Source of the DNA: Pectinophora gossypiella
Lineage: Eukaryota; Arthropoda; Insecta; Lepidoptera; Gelechiidae
Assembly (NCBI RefSeq): GCF_024362695.1
Contig: NC_065408.1
Span: forward strand, 11,842,001 to 11,906,000
DNA length: 64,000 nt
Direction: 5' to 3'
Made by a program: the position numbers and the translations under genes. Under the pieces are notes generated by a model. It worked only from the letters and a program-made list of their open reading frames with translations, did not search any database and was not told the origin of the DNA. Shown in pieces: positions 14,395 through 25,743 of this stretch (the first letter of the stretch is position 1; each line of letters begins with the position of its first letter).

Positions 14395-14627
14395 CTTCTT
14401 CTATCGTGTGGGTTCTGAGGTGGATTACCAACCTCATCAATTAACCCAGGGTTACTATTACCATTGAGCCACCAAAGGCCCCTGACATGGCTCATGTAAC
14501 GACTACCAACTTACATCAGTAAGTAGTAACAAAATGATTTTTGTGATGTGTCCCCATCGGGATTTGAACCCGAGACCTCCGGATCGTGAGCCCAACGCTC
14601 AAACCACTGGACCACGGAGGCCGTTGA
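14395..14627 (-). mobile_element. tRNA-derived SINE, with likely target duplication
   Basis: Read on the - strand, the head at 14622-14549 is tRNA-like: box A TGGTCCAGTGGTTTGAG, a CAC-type anticodon region and box B GGGTTCAAATCCC. The SINE tail follows, containing GTAGTCGTTACATGAGCC and the conserved GGGGCCTTTGGTGGCTCAA block, and ends near 14395. The central block present in other copies is missing, so this copy has an internal deletion. The 7-bp TGACATT is present on both sides (14388-14394 and 14628-14634) and is a plausible target-site duplication. It is a SINE rather than a working tRNA gene, because the same head and body recur elsewhere. Confidence 0.75.
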
Positions 14628-14968
14628 TGACATTATGTTCATTATTATACCTTATTAAGGAGCTATACATAAACGTATGCCTGTACTGGGGACTTCAATC
14701 TGGTAATCTTATTCCATCAGGTTAGTCCCACGAACTAACCCACTTTATATTGTACTGAGCCATAATATTTTCGTAATGGCAGAGTAAATTGAAATATACA
14801 GATAGGTATTATGATGAAGGTACAGTCGAGAAGATGACTGATTCAAATTCGAAAAGACTTTGAACATTTTCTAGCCCATTTTTTATGATTTTACAAATTA
14901 TCATATTTTTTATTCCGAAATTGGTACATACCTAATGCAAACATTGGTTTTAATAAACTTTAAAATAT

Positions 14969-15132
14969 TCTTCCCTCGTGTGGGTTGTGACGTTGTGAGA
15001 TTAATGACCAAACTTATCAACCCTGGTGTCAGGATTACTATTGAGCCGCCAAAGGCCCCTGACATGACTCGTGTAACGACTTAAGTAAGTATTACTTAAG
15101 TAAATAGTTACCAGAACTGAGTGCTTAACATG
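14969..15132 (-). mobile_element. tRNA-derived SINE, 3' fragment
   Basis: Carries the family's 3' body (CTCGTGTGGGTTGTGA, CAACCCTGGTGTCAGGATTA, GCCGCCAAAGGCCCCTGACA on the + strand) but lacks the tRNA head. Same family as 14395-14627. Confidence 0.7.
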
Positions 15133-15227
15133 GAGGGGGGGATCCTTTAAACATTATTTGTATACTACATAGTGTATTTTTTATCGTTATGGACACTAAC
15201 ATAGTTTTCATGGTGTAAATAAATAAT

Positions 15228-15371
15228 ACACATACACACATACATACACTCACGGTTGTTTCCTAGAGAGAGAGAGACTATGGAATTACATTTGCTTCGT
15301 ACCTGACATACTTCTCTTGCTTCCTCCACATTCAATAGTCACTTCATACACGCACGCTGGTTCAGAGAATA
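15228..15371 (-). mobile_element. LINE 3' fragment (YPGGK family)
   Basis: Closely matches the 3' portion of the element at 20226-20598: a 'catacatacactcacgg' tract, then 'cttctcttgcttcctccaca' and 'cttcatacacgcacgctggt'. It represents the last codons and 3' end of the same non-LTR retrotransposon family, on the - strand. A GAGA run at 15265-15276 interrupts it. Confidence 0.6.
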
Positions 15372-15919
15372 AAGAATTAAAAGTAATATATTTATATTTT
15401 TTCAGATATAGCCATATTGTTATCATCTAAGTGTCTCTATGTAGTTGGCTGTACAATATTAACTGTTGGTGCCCAGTTTCTCACAGTTTACTAATAACAG
15501 TTCTTACTGGTAGGTAATAGAATTTAATGATACCTACGATGTGCTTGCTATCTGCTTGCATATACAGATAATTGTCTGTAAGCCGTTTTAGATGGTGCTG
15601 CCATTTGAGAAATTCATTAATAAAGTGTATAAATTGAAACTGAAATATAGGTATAATTTATTATCTCAGCCATCATATTTTTTAATCATGTTATGTACTT
15701 ATCTATTATTGTTGGGCGCGTATCGCTGAAAAAGCAACAAAAACACAAATGCTATTTACCCGACTGTGGCGAAGCAAAAATAAGGGTTATGTGTTTAACC
15801 GCCATGTATGTACCTATATACGTTTGCTCCAACGTAACTTATAAACCACCTGTCACAATTTAACAAATGAGGTGCAACTAGAAGCGTATTGACTATACGG
15901 AGTGTCTCTCTCTCTATTT
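15372..15919. other. AT-rich DNA, no gene seen
   Basis: No open frame, RNA or repeat family recognised. Confidence 0.5.
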
Positions 15920-16323
15920 ACCTAAGAGCTGCGCTCTTGTCGGTGGAGTAATCGCCATTCCTCTCTTCTTCCCGCCAAAACCTTCACCTCCCGATACGAC
16001 ACGACCTGCACCTTCTCTTTTATTTGTTTCATAAATGTTATCCTAGGTCTACCCCTTCCTCTCTTTCCTTAAATTTTTCCTTCTATAATGTTTGTTATAA
16101 ATGAATCGTGTCGTATCAGGTGGCCAATCATATTTCCTCTCCGGTTCTCTATAGTCTTCAATATGGTTCTCTTTTCTTCAAATCTTTCCAGCAGTTTTTC
16201 ATTTGACACCATTTCAGTCCAGCTTATACCCTCCATCCTTCGCCAACACCACATCTCAAACGCTTCCAACCTCTCTCTGTCTCTCTGTGTCATAGTCCAC
16301 GTTTCACTTCCATAGAGTGCAAG
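15920..16323 (-). mobile_element. Non-LTR retrotransposon C-terminal fragment
   Basis: The - strand frame 16329-16069 encodes the tail of an endonuclease-reverse transcriptase: YGSETWTMTQRDRERLEAFE, MWCWRRMEGISWTEMVSNEK and GHLIRHDSFI, seen in RTE-like LINE polyproteins. The frame breaks near 16069 and the 3' end lies near 15920 (CACCGACAAGAGCGCAGCTC). The element is 5'-truncated at about 16323, where a near-perfect 23-bp palindrome (centre about 16323) marks the junction. Sister copy at 40455-40869. Clade assignment is by recall. Confidence 0.75.
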
Positions 16324-16333
16324 TTGCACTCTA

Positions 16334-19300
16334 TACGGTGTGACGTCACGCTAAATTCAATGTGGCGCCCTTTCAGAACAGTACATAATTTCTATGGCTG
16401 CCCTCTAGCAGGCTCTCTAAAAGGTATGGCACAAGAAAATAGGTATATTAATCTGAAATTCTTCCCACTAGTGATGTTTAGAAGAAGCCGTGGTGGTATA
16501 CCAATCTGTCGTAAGAGTTTATTTACCATGGCATGCGAAGAAATGTATCTAATTTCTTTTTTCATATCTTTTTTAGAGCGTAATTTTTGCGTAGTCTGGT
16601 TTTACTTTCTAAACTTATATTTTTTTACTTTCTTTTATCTGACTTTGTATTTTTTTTTATATTATCTTAACTCCATCATTTATATATAACAAATACTCAT
16701 TATTATATAAGATGCTTATATTTATTTTGCACTTACTATTCTAAAACAACCGACTATTATATTTTATGCCTGCTATGACATTTCAATCGTTCTTTAACAA
16801 TGGAATATTAGAAATAACACATCTAACGTAAGTGCCCAAGTATAGTAAATGATTAACTCTTTCTATTAATGTCATAAGATCGTTCACATGTCTGTACCTA
16901 CTAATATAAGGTAAAAAGTGGTAAATAAAATCTGATACTGATATGTTCTGCCTATTAGACTTCTAAAAGTCTTGTACTTGCAATGCGAAAAGTTGTGTGA
17001 TTTTAGGCCTAACATAGTACTTACTAGGCTAAATTCACTTTGTGGTATCTTAGTGGCATGAAACTCATGAAAGATTAATTATTTTATTGAGCAATTATTC
17101 GAATATTTCATTAAACATTAAAAAAAAAACCAAAATTGCATTTATGATTATTCTATCTAGGTACATTTTAGGTATCTGTTGTAAATTGAATAAATAAAAT
17201 TTTTTGCAGTCTTTATATAAAATGACAATGATCATAATTTTTCGATAAACAGAATGTCGACGACGCTGTTTTGTTTTTATTATTTTCATCCAATTTTATT
17301 AAATGAATAGCTTAATTAATTTACTCCGAAAGATTACCAAAACAATTCAATTTTGAACATCTTAAAGGCTCTCGTCAAACTGATAAGATTCGAGATTGTA
17401 GAGAGGTTTTTTGACCCTCCGCGGAGGTCCAGAGGAATCAATTATTTTAATTGGATGCCGTCTAATCTCGAGATAACCGGGGTGTAAGCTCACATGTTTT
17501 GTTAACGAGGCTAAACAACAATTTGTTTATCTTAAAAACTTGATAATAAGAACAAAGATCTTTAGGTTTTTTTTACTTTAGCAAGACCGACGTCTGTAGT
17601 GTTTTTATCCTTCTAAAAAGTATTTTTGTAAAAGACTTAAATATTATTATCTAAAAAATATTTTAATAACAGAACAAAATTTAAAACCCAGTAAAATGGT
17701 AAAAGACAAGATTTTTTCAATCGATTCGAAACAGTTGACGCAGTAACTCATGCACATTTTTCTTGTGCATGAGTTACTACGTCATTTCTGCTTCTAACAA
17801 ACAAAATAAAAAATGGCTGAATAAGTATATAAAAAAAAATACAAGTTCACTGGCAATTGACCGCTTTTTATCAAAGCATCTCGGTTTTGGTGAGGTTCGC
17901 CCTTCTTGCCTCGAGCAATTCATGCATTCAGCCTACATATTTTTTGTAGCTTATTTACCAGTTATATTAAAACATGCGTTATTTGTACAAGGCTCATTAT
18001 CCCTCCCACAATTATATTCAACTTACGTTCATTTATTCGTATAGTAAGCTTAATAAAGGTTATTATGTTGTAGAATATAGAATATGTAATACCTAATTTA
18101 GATATGCGTTTTTTTTTCAATCGTGTTAGTTTGTTACATAGTTAATTTTCATGTACTCTCTACATATGTAGCACAAAATTGAAAAAAAATATATGTAGAA
18201 AGTTTTAAGAAAAATAGTGAAGAAAGAAATTCGTCTTCTTATGTGAATGCTGAATATTCAATTCACTCAATCGATACACTTTTTCTTCTAATTTATTTCT
18301 TGAAAACTTAAACAATCTTGAAAATTCTTATTTTACCTTCCACCTACTACGTACTACGGGCTCGTTTAGATTTTGTAGAATTATAATGATAATCAACAAA
18401 CAGAAAGTAACGGTGGGTTTAAGGCAAGCTTATCATTGTTGTGCGGCAATCTCCGATGATTTATGGTAACGTATCTGCTACTGCGCACCTATCACTGGAT
18501 CGTGATCGAGGCCGATAGTATGACTGATATCGCCCGACTTCGCTTACTACTGTCGTGTGTACTTCTGTGTGTGTATGTTTAATTGATGACTTGCTTTTGG
18601 CCTACAATAAATACACAAATATGTTACTTATTAAATTCAAGTAAGCAGTGTTACCAGTCATATTAATAGTATTACTTTTTTGAAATGTATTAATACAATT
18701 TAATACATTTCTGAGGTAGGGTGGGATAATGCATTCGTCGGGATAGACAATAAGTCGGTTTTTCCTGATGATAATCAATATATAAATAATGATGAAAAAC
18801 TAAGTTGTTTAGGCCTAATCCATCCATGCATGGTTTTATTTTATTCTTTGAAGATTACTAATAGCTATAAAAGAATATCACATGTACCTTCTTACTTACA
18901 GCAGACTTCCTATTAGGTATATTGTCATATTACATCAAAATATTGTGGCGATCATTTTCATAATAACCAACAATAATGGTGTACTTACCTACTACAGGTA
19001 TAACCTTGCTCTGCAGTGAAATGCCATCGTTATCGTGCGCACACGCATCGATCACTCGTATCGTGGATCAAGTGGCTTGTTCGAGCAAAGCATATAAAGT
19101 TAATAATCGACGCTCGACTTAAGGATGCATTGTGAACGAGGCACAATGCAGCGAGTCATACTTGCATGTAAAAAAAATATGAAATAAATACTGCTCAAAG
19201 CTTACATGTCCACTTAACTATACGTACATAAAAGTAGGTAATTATAATGAAGTTGGGTTTGCACATGAAACTTATACGTAGGTGTATTTAGAGAAAAAAA

Positions 19301-19919
19301 AACGATGCAGGCAGTACAAGATGGACGACGCAAATGTCAAAATATATGTTCTGTACTATTTAATTTACATAAAGCAACGCGGCCTTCCTGTTGCTCTAAG
19401 GACTACTTATTGTTTTTAAAGATTTTCTTCTTTGATTCCAGTAAAACTATGTTTTATACGTAAGTTACACAAAATGAAACGAAACTCAAATGCGCTGAAA
19501 GTAACGCGAAAAAAGTTTATATAACTTTATCATATCAACAAATACAAGTCAAAGGTTGGTAAACACTTTCAAGTGACTGCAATATACATATTATCAAAAA
19601 GGTATAAGTATACTATAGTACTATACTGCGTATTTGACCTAATACATAGCGAGCAGTTTTTGTTTCAATATTATAGCTTTTTTCTTCTTAACGGGTTCGT
19701 GTTCCGCCGTTTTACAGCTTAATATACAATCGTGTAATTGATACAGGACATGCATAGGGCTAAGTACCTATTAAATTAGTACCTACTTACCTATTACTAT
19801 TAAAAGTATCCAACTACATTAAAAGTTGGGTTTGATGTAGCAACATTGTATTAAACAAGTGAATAATAGTAATATATTGTAAGGTACTTACAACAGTTTT
19901 AATTAAATGTTGTGCAATT
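16334..19919. other. AT-rich upstream DNA, no gene seen
   Basis: No supported gene. It holds the short perfect-looking hairpin at 17737-17783 (listed) and scattered homopolymer runs. Confidence 0.5.
17737..17783. repeat. Short hairpin, 20-bp arms
   Basis: Left arm 17737-17756 (GACGCAGTAACTCATGCACA) pairs with right arm 17764-17783 with a single mismatch and a 7-nt loop. Too short for a typical animal pre-microRNA; more likely the remnant of a foldback element. Confidence 0.7.
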
Positions 19920-20132
19920 TTAACACGTTGACAGTCCCCATACCAAATGTTTTGACTGCCTTGTAAGTCCCGCATATTACTTCAACCTTTGCTAAGTTAC
20001 CCGGGATCCAAGTGGAGCACTCGCCCTTAGTACGTACCTGGTTGTTTCTTAGTGACCCATGTATGGGTCACGGACGTATGGAGCCACTCCATCATGACCC
20101 GTATATGGGTCACTGGACTGTCAACGTGTTAA
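19920..20132. mobile_element. TTAA-flanked MITE, piggyBac-like
   Basis: The ends are perfect inverted repeats, TTAACACGTTGACAGTCC at 19920 and its complement ending at 20132. TTAA at each outer edge fits the TTAA target duplication of piggyBac-type elements. The interior has two nested palindromes, TGACCCATGTATGGGTCA near 20052 and TGACCCGTATATGGGTCA near 20095. No coding capacity, so it would need a transposase in trans. Confidence 0.75.
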
Positions 20133-20225
20133 TAATATATAATGAAAAAGCACAGTGGGTGGTCGATTTTATATACGTACGTTAGTGAAAAAATATTGCA
20201 AGTAAGTAGGTACCTATCAATAGAA

Positions 20226-20598
20226 ACACATACATACATAAACTCACGCCTATTTCCCACCGGGGTAAGCAGAGACTATAGAATTCCATTTGCTTCGATC
20301 CTGACACACTTCTCTTGCTTCCTCCACATTCATCAATCGCTTCATACACGCACGCCGGTTCAGAGTAGATCGTATTGAACCTTTTCTAACATCTCCAATT
20401 TGGTCATCATAAGTCCTTCTCGGTCTTCCTCTGCCAGCCCTACCATTAACTTCGCTTTATATACCGCTTTTGCAATCCTATTATCCTTCATCCGCTCTAC
20501 GTGTCCAAACCAACCTAACATTCCCTTCTCAATCAATAGAAACATTACTCTCCTTTTGTCTTTGTTGATCTCGCTTAAAAAGTAAAGGTGTCGTAGTG
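20226..20598 (-). mobile_element. LINE C-terminal fragment, frameshifted
   Basis: The - strand encodes GMLGWFGHVERMKDNRIAKA, typical of the region behind the reverse transcriptase of insect LINEs. After a frameshift near 20450 another frame continues with a GRGRPRRTYDDQIGD-like stretch and ends in DRSKWNSIVSAYPGGK and a stop near 20256. The 3' tail ends in a TATG/TACA run near 20226. It is a dead 5'-truncated copy. The stop-proximal end recurs at 15228, 39576, 47545 and 54770. Confidence 0.75.
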
Positions 20599-20648
20599 TG
20601 ACGTCGAACTAGAGTACCGAATAGTTTTATTTCTTGTGGAATAAATAA

Positions 20649-21308
20649 GGAACTTTCCAAGCTACGTTCGCCAAAAACTATATAGATGGCGTAGTACAGT
20701 TTTAACGTGATTATGACCTATTTTCTCGGGTGCATAATTATTCCAAAATACAATGAAATAGAGGAGCTCGGTGGCGCAGCGGTAAATGCGCTCGGTCTGC
20801 GATTGTAAAAGTTAAGCAACTTTCGTAAAGGCCCGTAAAGGATGGGTCGTAAAGGATGGGTGACCACAAAAAAAATATTTCATCTCGAGGTCCTCCGTGC
20901 TTCGGAAGGCACGTTAAGCCGTTGGTCCCGGCTGCATTAGCAGTCGTTAATAACCATCAATCCGCACTGAGCCCGCTATCCATCCATAGGGAAGGCCCGT
21001 GGCACAGCAGTGGGGACGTTAATGGGCTGGTGATGATGACAATGATATAGCAGAAACATATATAAAAATAATTGTTGCTTGATATTTGGATCACATTATG
21101 TATAAAATTATATTGCTTCTCTTTATTTTGATCAGAATGACAGTGGGTGGAAGATGTAATTATGCCTGGGTGTAATAAAAAGGGTCATCATATATACCCA
21201 AATACAAAGATAAAAGATGTATTATCCATGAAATTAGAAGGTTAAACGAAGGATTTTTTTTACAGAGCCATCTATATTGTTTTTGAGAAGCGTAGCCTGG
21301 AAAGTCTC
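20649..21308. mobile_element. MITE copy 1, interrupted by a SINE
   Basis: Imperfect terminal inverted repeats of about 45 bp: GGAACTTTCCAAGCTACGTT at 20649 pairs with the end at 21308, both arms running into a TATATAGATGGC-type block. The body matches copy 2 at 21820-22551 closely, for example TTGATATTTGGATCACATTA and ATTTTGATCAGAAT. A SINE at 20763-21040 splits it. No coding capacity. Superfamily not assigned. Confidence 0.7.
20763..21040 (+). mobile_element. tRNA/5S chimeric SINE with target duplication
   Basis: The head has tRNA box A (GGTGGCGCAGCGGTAAATGC). It is joined to a 5S rRNA-like segment: AGTTAAGCAAC (5S box A) near 20808 and GGATGGGTGACCAC (box C) near 20853-20866. A small local duplication of GTAAAGGATGGG lies between them. 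The body holds the CGGAAGGCACGTTAAGCCG core, and the tail ends in GGGCTGGTGATGATGA. Flanking 10-mers AATGAAATAG (20753-20762) and AATGATATAG (21041-21050) form a near-perfect target-site duplication. Confidence 0.8.
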
Positions 21309-21819
21309 ATTAACAAGACATTAGACATCATTTTACTCTATACTTACCTCAAGCTGTAGTTTTTAGGATTAACATTTTAAACGAGGAAGCCACCATTTGC
21401 AATTTTTAATTCCATTAAAATGTTTTTATAATGTAACTAAACAAATACACAATTTATTAAAATGATTGAAACGATCTCGATAGTAACATATTTTTCGTTT
21501 AACTATAAATAGGTTCGTACTATATACAGTATGATAATTGAGTCGCATTATTATACTATTCAAATAAAGACATTAATACGATTAAAATGGCAATCATAAT
21601 TATGATGCATAAAATGCATTCAACACCTTACGTTTTTTTTAAAGTGCTGTTTTTACTTGGAGTTTAAAGCTTTAATAAATTGCCCGTGGTCTTACAGACA
21701 GTTTTTTTTTTAAATTAATAAACTAAGAATTTAAAGAATAAATTGTTTTTTTTTTTTGTAAAACGCAAAACGTCTTTAGAGTTACAATAACTAGTGTGTC
21801 TGTGTAGCCAGCTAAATAA
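21309..21819. other. AT-rich spacer between MITE copies
   Basis: No gene. Several poly-T runs, near 21703 and 21746, and an ATTATTATAC-rich stretch. Confidence 0.5.
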
Positions 21820-21888
21820 GGGGATTTCCAGACTATGTTCCTCAAAAACATTATAGATGGCGCTGTCTACATTTGACGTGATAATTAC

Positions 21889-22067
21889 ATCATCATCATC
21901 ATCATCAGCCCATTAACGTCCCCACTGCTGGGGCACGGGCCTTCCCTATGGATGGATAGGGAGAACGGGCCTTAAACCATCACGCGGGCCCAGTGCGGAT
22001 TGATGGTTATTAAGGACTGCTAATGCAGCCGGGATCAACGGCTTAACGTGCCTTCCGAAGCACGGAG
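21889..22067 (-). mobile_element. tRNA/5S SINE, 5'-truncated
   Basis: On the - strand it holds the core (CGTGCTTCGGAAGGCACGTT), the GGTTTAAGGCCCG and CCATAGGGAAGGCCCGTGCC blocks and a (GATGAT)n tail. The tRNA and 5S heads are missing. Same family as 20763-21040 and 47177-47466. Confidence 0.8.
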
Positions 22068-22378
22068 CTGGAATACATATGTTCTTATTACTCGGGTTCA
22101 TAATTATTCACAAAAATCTATGTAATGGCAGAAACATGTCTAAAAATAATTATTGCTTGATATTTGGATCACATTATAATACATAGAATTATGTAGCTAC
22201 CTATATTGCTTCTCTTTATTTTGATCAGAATAATAATGGGTAGAAGATGTAATTATGCATGGGTGTAATAAAAAGGGTCATCAGTAATAGTATCCAAAAA
22301 CAAAGATAAAAGATGCATGTGTCGTTTATCCATCAAATTAGAAGGTTAAAACTAATATCTGTGAGTTAAACGAAGGAA

Positions 22379-22489
22379 GGTCGAGGAAAAAGGTCGCGGG
22401 AAGCCGCTGGATGCGGGCAGCGCAGGACCGATCGTCGTCTTGGGGGAGGCCTATGCCCAGCACTGGGCGTCGTACGGCTGATGATGATG
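22379..22489 (+). mobile_element. LINE 3' fragment with 11-bp target duplication
   Basis: Contains the familiar lepidopteran LINE 3' end (GGTCGCGGGAAGCCGCTGGA, GGAGGCCTATGCCCAGCACT) and ends in a TGATGATGATG run. AAACGAAGGAA is present exactly on both sides, at 22368-22378 and 22490-22500, and once in the uninterrupted MITE copy near 21244, which proves a recent target-primed insertion into MITE copy 2. Confidence 0.8.
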
Positions 22490-22621
22490 AAACGAAGGAA
22501 AATCTTTGCAGCGCCTACCATATTGATTTTGAGAAACATAAAAAGTCCCTCATTGATATAATGGGTTATTTATATATCCATAAAATGGGTTATTTAATTT
22601 CATTTAAAAAAATACATACAT

Positions 22622-22680
22622 AACATAAACAGCCTATATACGTCCCACTGCTGGGCACAGGCCTCCCCTCGATCAACCGG
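22622..22680 (-). mobile_element. LINE 3' tail fragment
   Basis: On the - strand it reads GGGAGGCCTGTGCCCAGCAG followed by TGGGACGTATATAGGCTG and a TATG run, a common lepidopteran LINE 3' tail related to the one at 22379-22489. Confidence 0.6.
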
Positions 22681-24420
22681 AGAAAAAAATAACTATTAAC
22701 TTTTATCATATTACACATATTTGTCAATGCGGATATTTTGCAACCATCATCAATCACTAATTTAAAAGCCACGTAATAAAAGGTTTAAATATTTACTGAC
22801 TGAAAAAAATAGGTAGATAACGAGAATGAATTAAAAATATTTTAATACAGGAAACGCCTTGCGTTTCAGTAGGTATCCATCGCTCATTACAGTCATTACT
22901 ATACGGGCCCTTATCAACATTATCACATGATATTACGAGGAAATCACATCAAATAGACGTAATTTGCGATAAATGTCTGATTTTTATATATTTTCTTTAT
23001 CTGTAAAATGATTTTCAGTGGATGGTTAGATAGCGGCGGTGCCAGTAGTGATTTTAGATCTGTGCACTCGTATTTAAGACCACTATACATATTGATACTT
23101 AGATATATTGCAGAGATTTCATCTTATCGCATACAACTGGTGAGAATGTTTGATCATACATAATGTTGTTGACCTTAATAATTATGTAGTTTGTATATGT
23201 TTTTATCTATACTCAATGTGGTTGGATTTTCGGGCGATTACGTAATTTAAATTAGGGAATTTTTGTTTTTTAGCATTTATTTGTCTTTGTAACGTGTAGG
23301 TACTTGTATTTTTATATTTCCCTATGTATTTTTTTTAAATAATCAATATTTTATGAAAAGTAATAAATATCGGATTCCTATTTGGAGCTCTACATTTTCT
23401 AGCAATTTTGACATAAATAACTTCTTAAATAAGAAAAATTACAGTTTTTTTTTAATAAACTATGTGTATAAATCCTTCTATGTTGAACTGGGAGTGAATA
23501 AAAAACATATACCACGTTCAGTTGCTTGACTTTACGGGCATGTCATATAATCCGACTGAGGAATTGTGTCCTTTCTAACGTGGTGCACAATTTTTATCGG
23601 CGATAGGCTGATTCTCCGCTCAACATAAGGTTCATCAAGTTGTCATGAAGTGGCTGCAAGTTATTTTTATTTTATTTTTATTTTTTTTTATTTATTTTAT
23701 TTTGTTATCCTTGATTACTTATAGCTCTGTCAACTTCATTAAGGATTACGGGCGTCAGATTATGTATGTTTGTGTATGAATTAAGCCTTCATACCCTTCA
23801 AGGTTGTATAAAATATATAGAAAAATTTAACCTTTTAGAGAGTGCAGGTGAGTGTATATATGTATCTACCACTACACGTGAGGTGTTACATTTAGATAGT
23901 AAATTTTAAAGTTTATCTTGTACGTCAGGAGCTTGTTAACAAGCAGATTTGTCAATTGACGTAAATCATAATCTGTTGACGCACAGCCTTCATTGATTCA
24001 ATACCATCCACGCTGCAGTTATTTTCCATGACCTAGACCTAGAGGCATACATAATTCTTCTTCAAATTCAAATTCTCTATGTCAAATATGTAAAACACCG
24101 CATTGTTGTAGTTTAAAATGGCGTCTCTCGATATGAATTTGAAAGACTAGCGTATGAATGAAATATAATTACCTATCTGCGTCACCGTTTGCATTCGTTT
24201 GTCAGTTTGTATCGAAATCGATTTTAATTATCATCATTTAAAATCGTCACTCTGAATTAGTTCACTGCTGGACACAGATAGCGATTTTAGAAGAAAGCTA
24301 CGTCATTAAGTTGATTAGATTACCCGCTTTACGTAGTATTAATTTGAAATTAATCTGCAACAATCTTTAAATATGGAACATAGTGTTGTCAAACATTCAA
24401 CAATTTACTTAAAAAATGAA
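22681..24420. other. Proximal upstream DNA, no repeats or gene seen
   Basis: No recognisable repeat family and no supported gene, unlike the dense repeats just upstream. A low-complexity T/A tract lies at about 23665-23705. May hold cis-regulatory DNA for the GATA gene, but nothing can be named. Confidence 0.45.
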
Positions 24421-24432
24421 CTGAGATTCAAT

Positions 24433-25560
24433 CGATAACAATAAAGTCGTTTTTTTTTGTAAATCACAACGCTATTATTTCAAGCAGCATTATTGGCTTA
24501 GGCGGTCACAATAGATTGTTATCAAAGCTTAACTTTTGACACATCGTATCGTAATGACAATTAATGAGCTGATAACAAAAAAAATGGCAGAAAATAAGGT
24601 TATTTTTCGATTGGTGATAACGATTCCTTATCTACTGTTGCCAAAAGATAGGCACAAAGAAACATTGCGATTGATAAATTAAAATAAAGACTTTTTATAT
24701 ATTATTAGTATATATCATAAAGGAATTCATTTCAGAAATAATTACCTACAAACAGCGAAAAATTTACTCTTCAAAACAGTGGCACTTTTTAACACTCTAA
24801 TATTATGCAAATAATTAATTAAATATATTCGTTTAGGTACTACTTGAAATTTTTGGCTACTCGTCATCCGTGATCCAGTTTTTACAAAGCTAAAAGTTGT
24901 TAGATATATGTTAATGTTTTAACCGCTCTCTGAATAAATGGCGAACGAGTCATTTGCCTCACGTTTGTGTCTCGAGACGTAATTTATTATCTCCCGCGAA
25001 TTCTTCACCCATGTTCCTCGTTCTTCTAGTTTAACAAATGGGCGATTACTATTCTTAAGATCTTTTATTGTAGGCACTTCGTCATTAAAATATTCTTCTA
25101 TGTTTCTGACAACAAAACTTTTAAGATTGTGATTAGTAGCTAAACGACGCTATTACTGGTTGTATAAAAGTCGCGAGTGATATACAGGAGCCGTGCCTTT
25201 ATCCGTCTATAGATCATGAAGCGACGGCTTTCATGATGCGCCGTGTTACGTGTCTACGACAGATACACCACTCAGATATCTTCAGCGAGTTTAGTGGCAA
25301 TAAAAATCACGGTTCGGTTGGCTAACAGCGGTTAATGCGCGTTATCGCTTATCGCTGCGGTATCGAGTGTTGTTCGCTCGCTATCACTTAATCAAATTGG
25401 GAGCGTATCGATATCAGACGTCTTTCGATAACACCAATATTATCTTAATTGATTGTCTCTTTTTTGACAAAACGACGGATTTAATACCCTTTGATGTAGC
25501 GGTGTGCGATAATACCCAAAGTGATCCAATGAAAATGTATTTCACTTCGTTTTCAGATAA
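24433..25560 (+). promoter_or_regulatory. Cluster of GATA-type motifs upstream of exon 1
   Basis: By eye I count 14 GATAA or TTATC cores in about 1.13 kb: near 24434, 24519, 24571, 24616, 24628, 24673, 24987, 25199, 25342, 25349, 25427, 25440, 25508 and 25556. About four would be expected at this base composition. GATA genes often regulate themselves or each other, so this may be an autoregulatory region. That role is inference. Confidence 0.4.
25163..25169 (+). promoter_or_regulatory. Candidate TATA box for the GATA gene
   Basis: TATAAAA followed by GTCGCGAG, about 580 bp before the preferred start codon. It would place transcription near 25190 and give a long leader with upstream ATGs (25367, 25568, 25716). 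No clear initiator is seen, so the assignment is weak. Confidence 0.25.
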
Positions 25561-25743
25561 GGGCAGCATGAGCCGGCCAAGGCTGATCGCGGCCGCGTGA
25601 AGTCTTCACGAGGATGAGACTGAACTCGCTTCGATCGCAGCAATCGAGCGAATAAGAGACTGACTGTTGAAATGCGGATAGCAGAGTGGACTCTGAGTGC
25701 GTGTGTATAAAAGCGATGCATGGTGTGTGAGGCCGGAGCGAGC

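Larger units (their letters stand above)
21820..22551. mobile_element. MITE copy 2, with two nested insertions
   Basis: Same family and orientation as 20649-21308. Left arm GGGGATTTCCAGACTATGTT at 21820 pairs with the right arm ending AAAGTCCCTC at 22551. It is interrupted by a - strand SINE fragment at 21889-22067 and a + strand LINE 3' fragment at 22379-22489. Copy 1 is uninterrupted at both of these positions and so acts as the empty-site reference. Confidence 0.7.

Noticed and set aside
14549..14622. tRNA gene with CAC anticodon
   Set aside because: The same head and attached body recur at 42188 and 44118, so it is a SINE head and not a tRNA locus.
17737..17783. microRNA precursor
   Set aside because: Stem of 20 bp with a 7-nt loop is too short for a Drosha/Dicer substrate.
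25706..25712. TATA box as the main promoter of the GATA gene
   Set aside because: It lies only 8 bp before the first in-frame ATG and 32 bp before the preferred start, leaving almost no leader; kept only as a curiosity.
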